Source: Microbacterium invictum
GTDB lineage: Bacteria > Actinomycetota > Actinomycetes > Actinomycetales > Microbacteriaceae
Direction of reading: 5' to 3'
NCBI RefSeq assembly: GCF_014197265.1
Contig: NZ_JACIFH010000001.1
Coordinates: 3,348,001 to 3,412,000, forward strand
Length of the DNA stretch: 64,000 bases
In this document: in pieces, positions 43,678 through 52,692 of the stretch
Position numbering within the stretch: position 1 is the stretch's first letter
Layout: every line of letters starts with the position of its first letter
Program-made: the position numbers and the translations under genes
The notes under the pieces: generated by a model
Told to the model about the DNA's origin: nothing
Databases searched by the model: none
Seen by the model: the letters and a program-made list of their open reading frames with translations, nothing else

Positions 43678-45065
43678 CTGCAGCTGCAACAAAGACGTCC
43701 GTCAGATGGATCGTGACCACGCAGGAACACGCATGGCGAGAAGTGGAAGGACCGGAGCTCGGCTCGCTCACGGATCCCCCGAACGTCATCGTCGTGCGCG
43801 ATGCGCCGAAGCAGGTGATAGACGGATTCGGAGCGAGCTTCAACGAGCTCGGCTGGACGTCGCTCGCTGTGCTCGACCAGACACAGCGTGACGACATCTT
43901 CCGCGAGATATTCGCACCGGGCGTCGGTGCAGGTCTCTCCCTCTGCCGCATGCCGGTCGGCGCGAACGACTTCTCTCGCGACTGGTACTCCTACGACGAA
44001 GTCCCCGATGACTTCTCGCTCGACCACTTCACCATCGACAACGACCTCGAGACCCTGGTCCCCTTCATCCGCGCGGCGCAGCGCGAGCAGCCCGACCTGC
44101 GCATCTGGGCGTCCCCCTGGAGCCCACCAAGCTGGATGAAGCGCAACGGCCATTACGCCGCGGCCCTTCCCGAGCCGTTCATGAACATCGTCGAGAACGG
44201 ACTCCGCCCCGACCAGATCGGCACGGAGGGGACCGATATGTTCATCCTCGACGAACCCCACCTCAAGGCGTACGCCGACTACTTCGGCCGATTCGTCGAC
44301 GATTACCGGGAGCTCGGTATCCCGATCAGCATGGTCATGCCGCAGAACGAGTTCAACTCCACGCAGGTCTTCCCCAGTTGCGCATGGACTCCCGACGGAC
44401 TCGCTCAGTTCCTCCACCACCTCGGACCCGAGATGGCAGCCCGCGGCGTCGAGGTCTTCCTCGGCACCCTCGAGCGCCCCGACGACCGACTGCTCGGCGA
44501 TGTGCTGCACGACTCACAGGCAGCTGAGCACGTGTCCGGGCTGGGAGTGCAATGGGCGGGACGGGGGGCGATCGCAGCGCTCCATCGACTCCATCCCGAG
44601 CTGAAGATCTATCAAACCGAGCAGGAGTGCGGTGACGGTCGCAACGACTGGCGTCATGCGCGCTACGCCTGGTCGCTCATGAAGCACTTCTTCACCAACG
44701 GCGCGAACGCCTACATGTACTGGAACATCTCCCTGCTCGAAGGCGGGCGCAGCCGGTGGGGGTGGACGCAGAATTCCCTGGTGGTCGTCGACGCGGATGA
44801 GGCGACGTACCGATATTCCTACGAGTACCAGGTGCTCAAGCACGTCAGCGCCTTCGTCAACGCGGGTGCGCGGGCGCTGGACTGTCTTACCTACTCGGGA
44901 TACGCGAACCAGCTCGCATTCCTCAACCCGGACGGCAGCATCGTTCTGGTCATGCAGAACGACATGGCGGAGGACATGCCCGTCCGCGTCCTATTGGGTG
45001 GTCGTGTCATTGCGCCGACTCTGCCGGCGGACTCGTTCAGCACCTTCGTGATACCTGCCGCATAG
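43674..45065 (+). CDS. glycoside hydrolase family 30 protein
   Basis: A 463-residue TIM-barrel glycosidase like glucosylceramidases and beta-glycosidases of GH30. It has VIDGFGASFNELGW at the start, CRMPVGANDFSRDWYSYDE, WASPWSPPSWMKRNG, a likely acid/base glutamate in MVMPQNEFNS (usually N-E-P) and the nucleophile in YQTEQECGDG. A small beta domain closes the protein. There is no signal peptide, so it should be cytoplasmic and act on imported glycosides. ATG 43674 overlaps the 47-codon ORF. Codon use looks normal for the window. Confidence 0.85.
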   Translation: MTAAATKTSVRWIVTTQEHAWREVEGPELGSLTDPPNVIVVRDAPKQVIDGFGASFNELGWTSLAVLDQTQRDDIFREIFAPGVGAGLSLCRMPVGANDFSRDWYSYDEVPDDFSLDHFTIDNDLETLVPFIRAAQREQPDLRIWASPWSPPSWMKRNGHYAAALPEPFMNIVENGLRPDQIGTEGTDMFILDEPHLKAYADYFGRFVDDYRELGIPISMVMPQNEFNSTQVFPSCAWTPDGLAQFLHHLGPEMAARGVEVFLGTLERPDDRLLGDVLHDSQAAEHVSGLGVQWAGRGAIAALHRLHPELKIYQTEQECGDGRNDWRHARYAWSLMKHFFTNGANAYMYWNISLLEGGRSRWGWTQNSLVVVDADEATYRYSYEYQVLKHVSAFVNAGARALDCLTYSGYANQLAFLNPDGSIVLVMQNDMAEDMPVRVLLGGRVIAPTLPADSFSTFVIPAA

Positions 45066-45240
45066 CACGGTTCCCCGAACTTCGTGCGTCCGTGTTGGCG
45101 GTGGCCCCGCCGAAAGGCGGAGGGCCGCTCACGGTCACGCCTGGCCGTGAGTCGACCGGGGAGATGAACATCGGCGCGAATTCGAGGGCGCTCGCCGCGT
45201 CTGGACGCAAGCTCATCTTGCCGACACGTGGTGTCCTCCG
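45066..45240. other. intergenic stretch with possible decayed start of a gene
   Basis: Between GH30 and the esterase remnant I see no intact gene. The minus strand from about 45215 has GGAGG and a frame beginning MSLRPDAASALEFAPMF, open towards GH30 but meeting it without a recognisable domain. It may be the 5' end of a lost gene. Confidence 0.3.
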
Positions 45241-45571
45241 TCAGTCGGTGTCGTGGGCGCCCCACACGCCTTCGAGGAATTGCCGCACCTGCGTCACGCG
45301 CTCGCGGTCCTCGGGAGCGCGGCCCATGAACATCCCGTGCGGGGCGCCCTCCCACACGTGCAGCTCGGCGCGCACGCCCGCCTTGAGCAGCGTGCGATGC
45401 AGTCGCACGGTGTCGGAGAGGAGGAAGTCGCGAGTGCCCGCGGTGAGGATCGTCGGTGGGAAGTCCGCCATGAACTTTCCGAACAGAGGTGATACGTAGG
45501 GATGGTCGAGCGGGTGTTCACCGCGGTAGAACTCGGCAACGTTGGTCAGCCCCCCCGGGTCCGATTCGTGC
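45241..45571 (-). pseudogene. C-terminal fragment of an alpha/beta-hydrolase (esterase/lipase)
   Basis: About 110 codons in frame, beginning in a GGGGGGG run near 45550 and ending at 45241. NVAEFYRGEHPLDHPYVSPLFG, PPTILTAGTRDFLLSD (acid residue) and APHGMFMG (catalytic His) are the last third of a hormone-sensitive-lipase-type esterase. The nucleophile half is missing; the frame abuts the stop of the carboxylesterase upstream. It cannot be an active enzyme. Confidence 0.7.
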
Positions 45572-47053
45572 TCAGGTGTCGGCGGGGATGACGAACCGAT
45601 AGGCGGACGGGCTGTCGGGAGTCCAGTTCACCCAGTCGTCCCGGACCTCAGGGACACCGTCGCGAGCGAAGCTCGCCCACGCGTGCATCATTTCCCGGGA
45701 CAGGGTCTCGCGCCCCTGCGTGTGGCCCGTGATCGGGCTGCGGTCGGTAGTGCCGAAGACATACGGGATCTCGAGGCCGTGGCACGCGCCGAGCAGTCCG
45801 TCGAGGACGTCGGTTGTCTGGTCGAATCGGTAGTGCCACACCGTGCCGCCGCCGGCGACGACCGCGTGCATGATCTTGTTCGTCTCCTGTGCGAACCCCC
45901 CGGCGCCGAGGATTCGGACGAAGAGCAGGTGTGGCGGATCGGTGGGTGCCTCGAGCGCCATGGCGTCGTATTGCGCTTCGCTGTGCCCTGGCGCGAAGTG
46001 CTCCAGTGTCGCGATCACTTGGTCGCGGCCCATGCCTCGGGAGAAGATCGAGCTGCCGGCCAGGAGCGACGCCATCTCGTGGGCGGTGAATCCGATCATC
46101 AACTGCAGGCGCGCGAGGTGGTCACGGTCGAACGGCTGAGCGGGCAGGTCGTCGTCCAAAGAGGGCGAGAACCCGGGAATCGAGTCCATGCGCAGCAAGA
46201 ACGAGCCGTCCAGACCCGCGAATGCGGCCGCCTGCCCTTGCAGCAGATCGTCCGCACTCATCTGCTCGAGCTCGGCGAGCGTCGGCTGCCCCAGCGCCTC
46301 CAAGACGCGCTCGGTCGTGACGCGGCTGTCTGCCGCGGTCGGGAACCGGCTCACCGGACCGGACTGCATGATGGCTCGCGTGAACAGGCCCTCGGCTGCC
46401 GGCATGGCCAAAAGGGCCGCAACCTTGCCCGACCCGCCGGAGTGCCCGGCGATCGTCACGCGGGACGGGTCGCCACCGAAGGCCGCAATGTTGTCATGCA
46501 CCCATTCGAGAGCCAGCACGATGTCGAGCATGCCCGGCTTGGCCGACCCGGTGATCGGCTCACCGCTGTCGTCGCAGAGGCTGAGGAAGCCGAACACTCC
46601 GAGACGGTGGGTGACCGTGACCACGACCACGTCCTCTGCAGCGGCGAGTCGGTCGCCGTTGAACCAGCCCTCGTTGCCCGAGCCGTTGGTGAACCCGCCA
46701 CCGTGCAGCCAGACCAGCACCGGGAGTGATTCCGAGTGGTTGGCGGGCGCCCATACGTTGACACGCAAGCAGTCCTCACCGACGGCGCCGCCCTCCAGCG
46801 GAGATCCGCCGACCGGATGTTCCAGCCATCTCAGGGCTGCGGCATCCTCCTCGTCCGTGAACACGACCTGCGGACACGCCGGACCGAACGATGTCGCATC
46901 GCGCACCCCTTCCCATTTCTGAACCGGCAGGGGAGGGCGGAACCGGTGATCTCGAGTGTCGGCTCCGTACGGGATGCCGAGGAACGCAGTGACGTCGCCT
47001 TGCACGTATCCGCGGACGCGCCCAGCAGTGGTGAGTACTTCGATGTGTGGCAT
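45572..47053 (-). CDS. carboxylesterase (type B family)
   Basis: A 493-residue cytoplasmic type-B carboxylesterase without signal peptide. It has AFLGIPYG near the start, the oxyanion hole in VWLHGGGFTNGSG, the nucleophile elbow in IAGHSGGSGK (most relatives have G-E-S-A-G) and the catalytic histidine in ACHGLEIPYVFG. ATG 47053 (MPHIEV) follows GGAGA. The open frame continues far upstream to 48364 antisense to the MFS gene in another frame, but that part is not protein-like. It lies 17 nt after the MFS gene, so import and ester cleavage are coupled. Confidence 0.87.
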   Translation of the reverse strand: MPHIEVLTTAGRVRGYVQGDVTAFLGIPYGADTRDHRFRPPLPVQKWEGVRDATSFGPACPQVVFTDEEDAAALRWLEHPVGGSPLEGGAVGEDCLRVNVWAPANHSESLPVLVWLHGGGFTNGSGNEGWFNGDRLAAAEDVVVVTVTHRLGVFGFLSLCDDSGEPITGSAKPGMLDIVLALEWVHDNIAAFGGDPSRVTIAGHSGGSGKVAALLAMPAAEGLFTRAIMQSGPVSRFPTAADSRVTTERVLEALGQPTLAELEQMSADDLLQGQAAAFAGLDGSFLLRMDSIPGFSPSLDDDLPAQPFDRDHLARLQLMIGFTAHEMASLLAGSSIFSRGMGRDQVIATLEHFAPGHSEAQYDAMALEAPTDPPHLLFVRILGAGGFAQETNKIMHAVVAGGGTVWHYRFDQTTDVLDGLLGACHGLEIPYVFGTTDRSPITGHTQGRETLSREMMHAWASFARDGVPEVRDDWVNWTPDSPSAYRFVIPADT

Positions 47054-47070
47054 GGAGGTCTCCGAACAGG

Positions 47071-48507
47071 TCAGCGGGCGCCTTTGACGGGCAGGATGGC
47101 GACGGCTGCGATGGCGACGAGCACGATGCCCGCCACCCACACGAGCTGGTAGCCGCCGGTGAGGACGACGATCTGCGCGGCCAGGATCGGGGAGAGGCTC
47201 TGGCCGAGGTTGGTGGCCATGCCGGCGATCCCGAGGTCGCGACCGGCGTCGGCTTCGATGTCCGGAAGCACGTCGACGAAGAGCGCCTGGTCCACGGGGA
47301 GGAAGATGCCGAACGCGATCCCGGCCACGATGGCCTGGATGAACAGGCCGGGCAGGGTGGGGCTGATCAGCGGGATCATCATCGAGACGGCCATCAGAAT
47401 CGATGCGGCGATGACGAATGGCTTTCGACGTCCGAGCCGGTCCGACAGCCGCCCGGCGGTGAGCAGTGCAATCACGGTGAACGGCAGTCCGACCAGCGTG
47501 ATGAGCGGGGCTGTGGCGCTGGCATCGGCCTGGCTCATGGCCGGGTGGATATAGCTCTGCAGCATGTAGAGTCCGAGCGCGGTGGACACTCCGTACCCGA
47601 ACAACAGCAGCACGCGAGCGATCCACACCCACCGGAAGTCGCGATCCAGCAGCGGCACCAGGAAGCCTTTGAAGAATGCGCCCCAGCGGAACTTCGCCAG
47701 CTCCAAGTCCTTCGAGGATCGATCCCTGGTGAACAGCACGAAGAGCACGACCGCGAGCGCGACTCCGAACGCGATGATGAGGTACACGTCCAAGCCGATG
47801 GTGGCGAACAGGGCGCCCGCTGCGACACCGCCGAGAATGCCTCCGATGAAGTTGCCGAGCCCGCCCATGGCGGAGACCGTGCCGAGTCGGTCCTCCGGAA
47901 CCCGGTCTGCCATGGTTGCGGTCAGCGGTGTCGACGAGGCGTTCAGGACAACCTGGGCGAGCGTCCACAGCACGACGAGGACCGCAACAGTGGGGGCGAA
48001 TCGCACCGCGACCAGCAGCAGTGCGCCGAGCAGGCCGCCATACAGGATCCACGGCGCGCGACGCCCCCACTTCGATCGGGTGCGGTCGGAGAATACGCCG
48101 ATGATCGGCTGCATGAGCATGGTGCCGATGGTGCCGATCGAGGTGACCAGCGCCAGCGCGCTGGCACGGGCACCCTCGAATTGGCCGAGAAGACCCAGCA
48201 GTCGCTGCTGATCGGCGGTCGCGGTGGCGGTGCCGGCAGCGACATCTGATCGCAGGTTGGTCAGAGCGGTCAGATCCACCCCGGCGTCGGCGCCCGTGAA
48301 GAAGCTCCCGAACATCAGCCCCTGCACCTGGTTCGGGATCAGGATCGCCAAGGCGCCGCCCCACACCGCGGTGATCGCGAGCGAGACGATCGTGTACCAG
48401 AGGATGTAGCGCCGCAGCGGCTTTCCGTGCGTGTACTGAACCGGAATGGCGGTGGTGGTGGCCGCGATTCCACGAGGATCGACGGTGAATGGCGAGTCAT
48501 CAGCCAA
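47071..48507 (-). CDS. MFS transporter
   Basis: A 478-residue transporter with about 12 helices. The typical loop motif is GVFSDRTRSKWGRRAPWI after the second or third helix and GRLSDRLGRRKPFVI in the second half. The segment of about 50 residues after the first helix (FFTGADAGVDLTALTNL ...) is unusually long and probably extracellular. It precedes the carboxylesterase in a two-gene operon divergent from the TetR regulator. The pair probably handles an ester or glycoside. Confidence 0.85.
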   Translation of the reverse strand: MADDSPFTVDPRGIAATTTAIPVQYTHGKPLRRYILWYTIVSLAITAVWGGALAILIPNQVQGLMFGSFFTGADAGVDLTALTNLRSDVAAGTATATADQQRLLGLLGQFEGARASALALVTSIGTIGTMLMQPIIGVFSDRTRSKWGRRAPWILYGGLLGALLLVAVRFAPTVAVLVVLWTLAQVVLNASSTPLTATMADRVPEDRLGTVSAMGGLGNFIGGILGGVAAGALFATIGLDVYLIIAFGVALAVVLFVLFTRDRSSKDLELAKFRWGAFFKGFLVPLLDRDFRWVWIARVLLLFGYGVSTALGLYMLQSYIHPAMSQADASATAPLITLVGLPFTVIALLTAGRLSDRLGRRKPFVIAASILMAVSMMIPLISPTLPGLFIQAIVAGIAFGIFLPVDQALFVDVLPDIEADAGRDLGIAGMATNLGQSLSPILAAQIVVLTGGYQLVWVAGIVLVAIAAVAILPVKGAR

Positions 48508-48708
48508 GGTGCTGTCCCTTCATCGGGTGGTCGGACCGGCTTCGATGCCGGCGGTGTGATCTGATCGGAAGTGCTCGCGGTACGTCCTTCAAGGCGGTAC
48601 GCTGAGATTATTACCCCATCCGGGGGAAAATGCAAAGCCCAGGTCGGAGAGTATGGACGCGCCAGCGATGCGGTCATGATGGAAGCACTCGAGAGTGCAG
48701 GAGCAACC

Positions 48709-49389
48709 GTGGCGACACCGTCCTCGACGCCCAGAGGCCGTGGCCGGCCGGCCCGCGTGAGCCGGACGAAGATTGTCGAAGCTGCACGCAGGCTCGACCC
48801 GGCAGCGCTCACTATGCAGGCTGTGGCCGACGAACTCGGGGTCGACCGCAAGACCGTCCATTACCACGTCAAGGACCGCGAAGAACTGGTCCTCCTCGTC
48901 GCGCAGGACGTGTTTACAGACGAGTTGGCCAGAGTCACTGTCGACCCGGCGGCAGACTGGCGGGAAGCGATTCGATCGTTCGCGGTCGCGGTCCGCGATG
49001 CCTCCGTCGCCGCGGGAGTGAACGCCGCACTCGTCCAGATCGACCCGGACAACGACTGGGAGGCACTCGCCCCCGCCGAAGCCGCACTGCGCGCGCTCCT
49101 GGGCGCCGGATTCGACGAACTCACGTCGGCGCAGCTGCTGACCACGGCCGGTGTTCTGGCAACCGGATTCGCGCGCGACCTCGCTACCGAGCGACAGGCG
49201 GGGCCCCGCGCGCAGCGGGATGCCGTCAAGCGAGCACTTCGCGCACATTCCGACGGCGGACTGCCCGCCCTCGAGCACCTCGTCGACAACGAGGCTGCCA
49301 TCGACGCCGGCAACGAAGCATCCTTCCAGTTCGCACTCGAGATCATGGTGAGCGGTGCCGAGCAGATCCTCAGCCGCCGGGGGGCCTGA
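48709..49389 (+). CDS. TetR family transcriptional regulator
   Basis: About 226 residues. The N-terminal helix-turn-helix is RTKIVEAARRLDPAALTMQAVADELGVDRKTVHYHVKDREEL, followed by a C-terminal ligand-binding helical domain of the tetracycline-repressor type. GTG 48709 is preferred because AGGAG lies 5 nt upstream and it yields the usual short basic N-terminus (TPRGRGRPARVSR). ATG 48679 and 48676 in frame are alternatives. It faces the MFS/esterase operon across about 200 bp and is the likely regulator of it. Confidence 0.85.
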   Translation: MATPSSTPRGRGRPARVSRTKIVEAARRLDPAALTMQAVADELGVDRKTVHYHVKDREELVLLVAQDVFTDELARVTVDPAADWREAIRSFAVAVRDASVAAGVNAALVQIDPDNDWEALAPAEAALRALLGAGFDELTSAQLLTTAGVLATGFARDLATERQAGPRAQRDAVKRALRAHSDGGLPALEHLVDNEAAIDAGNEASFQFALEIMVSGAEQILSRRGA

Positions 49390-49392
49390 CGC

Positions 49393-50208
49393 ATGCTGGA
49401 TCGATACCGGCACATGGTCGCGCTCGGCAGCTCTTTCGCGGCAGGTCCCGGAGTGCAGCCGATCATCGACAGAGCGGCGATGCGGTCAGGCCGCAATTAC
49501 GCCCACCTCGTCGCGTCGTCGCTGGGGGCGGAGCTCACAGACGCATCCGTCTCGGGCGCCACGACGAGCACGATCCTGCACAGCCCGCAACGAACGCTTC
49601 GCCGGGTGTTCGCCCAGCAGATCGAGTCGGTGGACGAGTCCACCGATCTGGTCACCATCACTGCGGGCGGCAACGACCTCGGCTACATCGGCGCTGTCAT
49701 GCGCACTGCCATGCTCAACCGCTTCGCCGAGTCCGGCCTGATCCGCCCGCTCGCGCACCGGATGCAGCGCCGGCGTCCCTTGGCACTTCCCGATGAGGCG
49801 CAGGTCCAGGCGGCGACGGATGGTCTGGTCGAGATCTGCCGTGAAGCTCAGCGACGTGCGCCGCGCGCGACTGTCCTTCTCGTGGGCTACTTGCCGCTGT
49901 TCGATGAGACGGATGCCGAAGCCACGGGATTCAGCCCCGAACAGGTCGCTCATTTCCGGGACGTCGACGAGCTGCTCTCACGGGCCTACGGGGAGGCAAG
50001 CCGTCTGACCGGCGCGAGGATGGTGGCTGCTTCGGGCTACCCATCCGGCCACGGTGTGGGCTCAGCGGATCCCTGGGTGAACGGCCTCCAGCTGTGGCGA
50101 TCCCTCGCGTCGTCCTTCCACCCGAATGCGGCGGGGATGCGTGCCGTCGCTGTGGCGATCCTTCACCACCTCGATGAGTACAGCGTCGGTAGCGCTATCA
50201 ACGAGTGA
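49393..50208 (+). CDS. SGNH/GDSL hydrolase family protein
   Basis: A 271-residue esterase-like enzyme of the SGNH family. Block I is VALGSSFAAGPG (catalytic Ser), block III is TITAGGNDLGYIG (Gly/Asn oxyanion hole) and block V is FHPNAAGMRAVA (Asp-x-x-His position, here H-P-N). No signal peptide is visible, so it should be cytoplasmic. It starts 3 nt after the TetR stop, so it is cotranscribed with the regulator and may process a related ester. Starting at MVALGSS (49414) would also be possible. Confidence 0.83.
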   Translation: MLDRYRHMVALGSSFAAGPGVQPIIDRAAMRSGRNYAHLVASSLGAELTDASVSGATTSTILHSPQRTLRRVFAQQIESVDESTDLVTITAGGNDLGYIGAVMRTAMLNRFAESGLIRPLAHRMQRRRPLALPDEAQVQAATDGLVEICREAQRRAPRATVLLVGYLPLFDETDAEATGFSPEQVAHFRDVDELLSRAYGEASRLTGARMVAASGYPSGHGVGSADPWVNGLQLWRSLASSFHPNAAGMRAVAVAILHHLDEYSVGSAINE

Positions 50209-50341
50209 GCGTGCAACGCGGCGCTCTCCCGCGTTGGGTGGATGCGGCCGAACCCCGTTTCGCTCCGTGGGCGTCAGTCCCGCCGCCACAGAGCGCCGAG
50301 CGTCGAAATCCGTGGGATCATCCGCGGCGGATGAGTGTCCC

Positions 50342-51472
50342 TCAGCCGACGATGGCCATCTCGTGCGGGGTCCGGTTGAGCCGGCGCCCACCGTCGGCCG
50401 TGACGGTGACGATGTCTTCGATGCGCACGCCGAACCGGCCGGGAAGGTAGATGCCCGGTTCGATCGAGAAGCACATGCCGGGCTGCATGGGCTGCCGTTC
50501 GCCCTCGACCATGTACGGCGGCTCGTGCGTGGTCAGCCCGATGCCGTGCCCGACCCGGTGGATGAAGTACTCCCCGTACCCGGCATCGGCGATCACGGCT
50601 CGCGCGGCACGGTCGACCTCTTGGCACTCGGCCCCGGGCCGCACCGCCTCGAACCCCGCCTGCTGCGCGCGGCGGACGATCTCATGCACCTCCCGCTCCT
50701 CATCGGTGGGCTCGCCGACATGGACCGTCCGGGTCGTGTCGGAACCGTAGCCGTGCTTGAGGCCCCCGAAATCGAGCACCACCATGTCGCCGTGCTCGAT
50801 GATGCGGTCGCCCATCTCATGGTGCGGATTCGCGCCGTTCGGACCCGAGCCGACGACGGTGAAGTCGACCTGCGAGTGCCCGAACCCGCGCAGAAGCTGC
50901 GCCAGCTCATGGCCGATATCGGTCTCGCTGCGCCCGGCGAAGCGCACCTTGAGGATCTCCCGGTAGGCCTCGTCGGCCGCTGCTCCCGCCGCTGCCAGTC
51001 GCTCGAGCTCATCGTCGTCCTTGATCGCCCGCAGCATCGGAAGCGCGGTCGTCATCGACACGTACGATGTGTCGGGCAGCTGTTCCTGAAGCCCCAGCAG
51101 GTGCATCGCCCATGCCGAATCGGAGAGCGCATAACGGCCCGGTCCGAGCAGGCCCGCCGTCGCATGGTAGGGATCGCTGCCGTCGGTCCAGTCGGTCAGC
51201 CCGAAGACGGACGCGCCGGATGACGCTTCCGCGTCGGGGCGTTCCAGCTTCGGGACGATCATCGTCGGGTCGCCCTCGACGGGGACGACCAGCATGGTGA
51301 TGCGCTCGGTGATCGCCACCGGTGCGTACCCCGTGAGATAGAGCAGATCGGGTCCCGGGGTGAGCAGCAGGCCGGTGAGGTCAGCGGCGTCGGCAGCCTG
51401 GGCGGCGCGCTTCAGGCGCACGGCGAAGTCCGCCGCCGTGAACGGGGCCGGGGCCGGTGTTCCATCTGTCAT
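50342..51472 (-). CDS. Xaa-Pro peptidase family protein (M24)
   Basis: A 376-residue aminopeptidase-P/prolidase-like enzyme. The N-terminal creatinase-like domain occupies about residues 1-145. The pita-bread domain carries the five metal ligands in VVLDFGG, GSDTTRT, HRVGHGIGL, SIEPGIY and VRIEDIV. These enzymes cleave Xaa-Pro bonds in the cytoplasm; some members are creatinase-like instead. ATG 51472 has AAGGAG 8 nt upstream; GTG 51475 is an alternative. It stands alone between convergent and divergent neighbours. Confidence 0.88.
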   Translation of the reverse strand: MTDGTPAPAPFTAADFAVRLKRAAQAADAADLTGLLLTPGPDLLYLTGYAPVAITERITMLVVPVEGDPTMIVPKLERPDAEASSGASVFGLTDWTDGSDPYHATAGLLGPGRYALSDSAWAMHLLGLQEQLPDTSYVSMTTALPMLRAIKDDDELERLAAAGAAADEAYREILKVRFAGRSETDIGHELAQLLRGFGHSQVDFTVVGSGPNGANPHHEMGDRIIEHGDMVVLDFGGLKHGYGSDTTRTVHVGEPTDEEREVHEIVRRAQQAGFEAVRPGAECQEVDRAARAVIADAGYGEYFIHRVGHGIGLTTHEPPYMVEGERQPMQPGMCFSIEPGIYLPGRFGVRIEDIVTVTADGGRRLNRTPHEMAIVG

Positions 51473-51623
51473 CACAGACTCCTTGCCTGAGGCCGTATCC
51501 GATCGGGAGCGGCGCCGATGGCCCTGAATCTACTCCCGCCCGCCCGCTCCGCAACCGCCCTGGCCGAACTCCCCGATGCTTTTCCCGCCCCGACAGGGGC
51601 AGGATGGGAGGGTGAAGAAAGAA

Positions 51624-51824
51624 ATGGAGTCGCCGGGCATCTCCGGCAAGATCGCACTCGGCCTCGTGGGAGTCGTCCAAGTCGCGTTCGCGTTCCTCGC
51701 GTTCTGGGACCTTGCGCATCGCGATGAGGGCGAAGTCCGGGGGCCGAAACCGGCGTGGATTCCGGTGATCCTCGTCAACTGGATCGGACCGGCCGTCTAC
51801 TTCGTGTTCGGCATCCGGCGCTGA
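51624..51824 (+). CDS. small membrane protein (PLDc_N-like)
   Basis: A 66-residue protein with two hydrophobic segments, IALGLVGVVQVAFAFLAFWDLA and AWIPVILVNWIGPAVYFVFG. A charged loop with EGEVRGPKP links them, as in the PLDc_N small membrane family common in actinobacteria. ATG 51624 has GGGAGG 12 nt upstream; GTG 51612 adds four residues but is too close to that site. The stop TGA is the first half of TGATCA, whose second half is the stop of the convergent LLM gene. Confidence 0.65.
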   Translation: MESPGISGKIALGLVGVVQVAFAFLAFWDLAHRDEGEVRGPKPAWIPVILVNWIGPAVYFVFGIRR

Positions 51825-52692
51825 TCACGCGAGCCGGGCGACCTCGCCGACCGCGCGGAGGAACTCGAGGAAGTCGGGCTCACCCGCCGCGGGCGCCAAG
51901 ATGACGGCATCCACCCCCACCGCAGCGAACCGCCGCACGCCCCCAGCGACATCGGCGGGCGTACCCCACACGCCGCGCTCGCCGACAGGCTCGCCGTCGC
52001 CGAGTTCGGAGCTCACCCGCTGTTCGGCGCCGTCGCCGAACGCTGCAGTGACATACGCGACGATGATCACGTCTTCCGAACGCCCCGAGGCGGACTGGGC
52101 CTCGCGCACGATCCGAACGTGCTCGCCCACCTGGGTCGGCGTGAAACCGGAGACCAGGATCGTCCCGTCGGCGAGCTCGCCGGTCAGCGCGAGCGTCTTG
52201 GGGCCTTCGCCCGCGGAGTACACCGGCGGCGCGGCCGGGGGCGGCCAGTCCAGCCGTACCCGGTCAAGGGACACGTAGCGTCCGGAGACCGTCACCTCTT
52301 CGCCTGCCAGCAGCGATCGCAGCGCGGGCAGGTACTCGCGCATGAGCGTGAGGGGAGACGCGGCGCGGACGCCGGCCTGCTCCATCCACGGCAGGACACC
52401 GTGGCCCACGCCGGGGAAGAACCGTCCCGGGAACATCCGCTCGATCGTCGCGATCTCCATCGCCGTCACCGCGACGTTGCGCAGTGGAATCGGCGCGATG
52501 CCCAGGCCGATGTGCAGGCGCTCGGTCCACGCGAGCGCGGCCGCGACAGAGGCGTAGGCCGACTCGCGGAAACAGTCCTCCCAGAGCCACAGCTCGGGAA
52601 CGCCTGCCGCTTCGGCCGCCTCCGCTGCGCCCCGCAGCGCTTCCGGCGCATGATGGATGGTACGGGCTGAAGACAGCGCCGACGCGGGTCAC
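51825..52692 (-). pseudogene. LLM class flavin-dependent oxidoreductase, frameshifted near its 5' end
   Basis: The intact part (ELWLWEDCFRESAYASVAAAL, RNVAVTAMEIATIERMFPGRFFPGVGHG, then a TIM-barrel to the end) is an F420/FMN-dependent luciferase-like monooxygenase or reductase. GTG 52692 overlaps the PPOX stop and gives VTRVGAVFS, but the frame must shift by one base at the GGG run 52664-52666 (plus strand) to continue as RTIHHAPEALRGAAEAA. With one base removed the protein is about 288 residues, normal for the family. The error sits in a G/C run like the one at 8144, so either sequence error or true loss is possible. Confidence 0.7.

Noticed and set aside
42993..44510. 505-codon minus-strand frame opposite GH30
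   Set aside because: Only its last 40 residues are meaningful, and these are the IS481 transposase; the rest is antisense to GH30.
47054..48364. Extension of the carboxylesterase frame to 48364
   Set aside because: It is antisense-frame sequence within the MFS gene with no domain; a good ATG with GGAGA begins the esterase at 47053.
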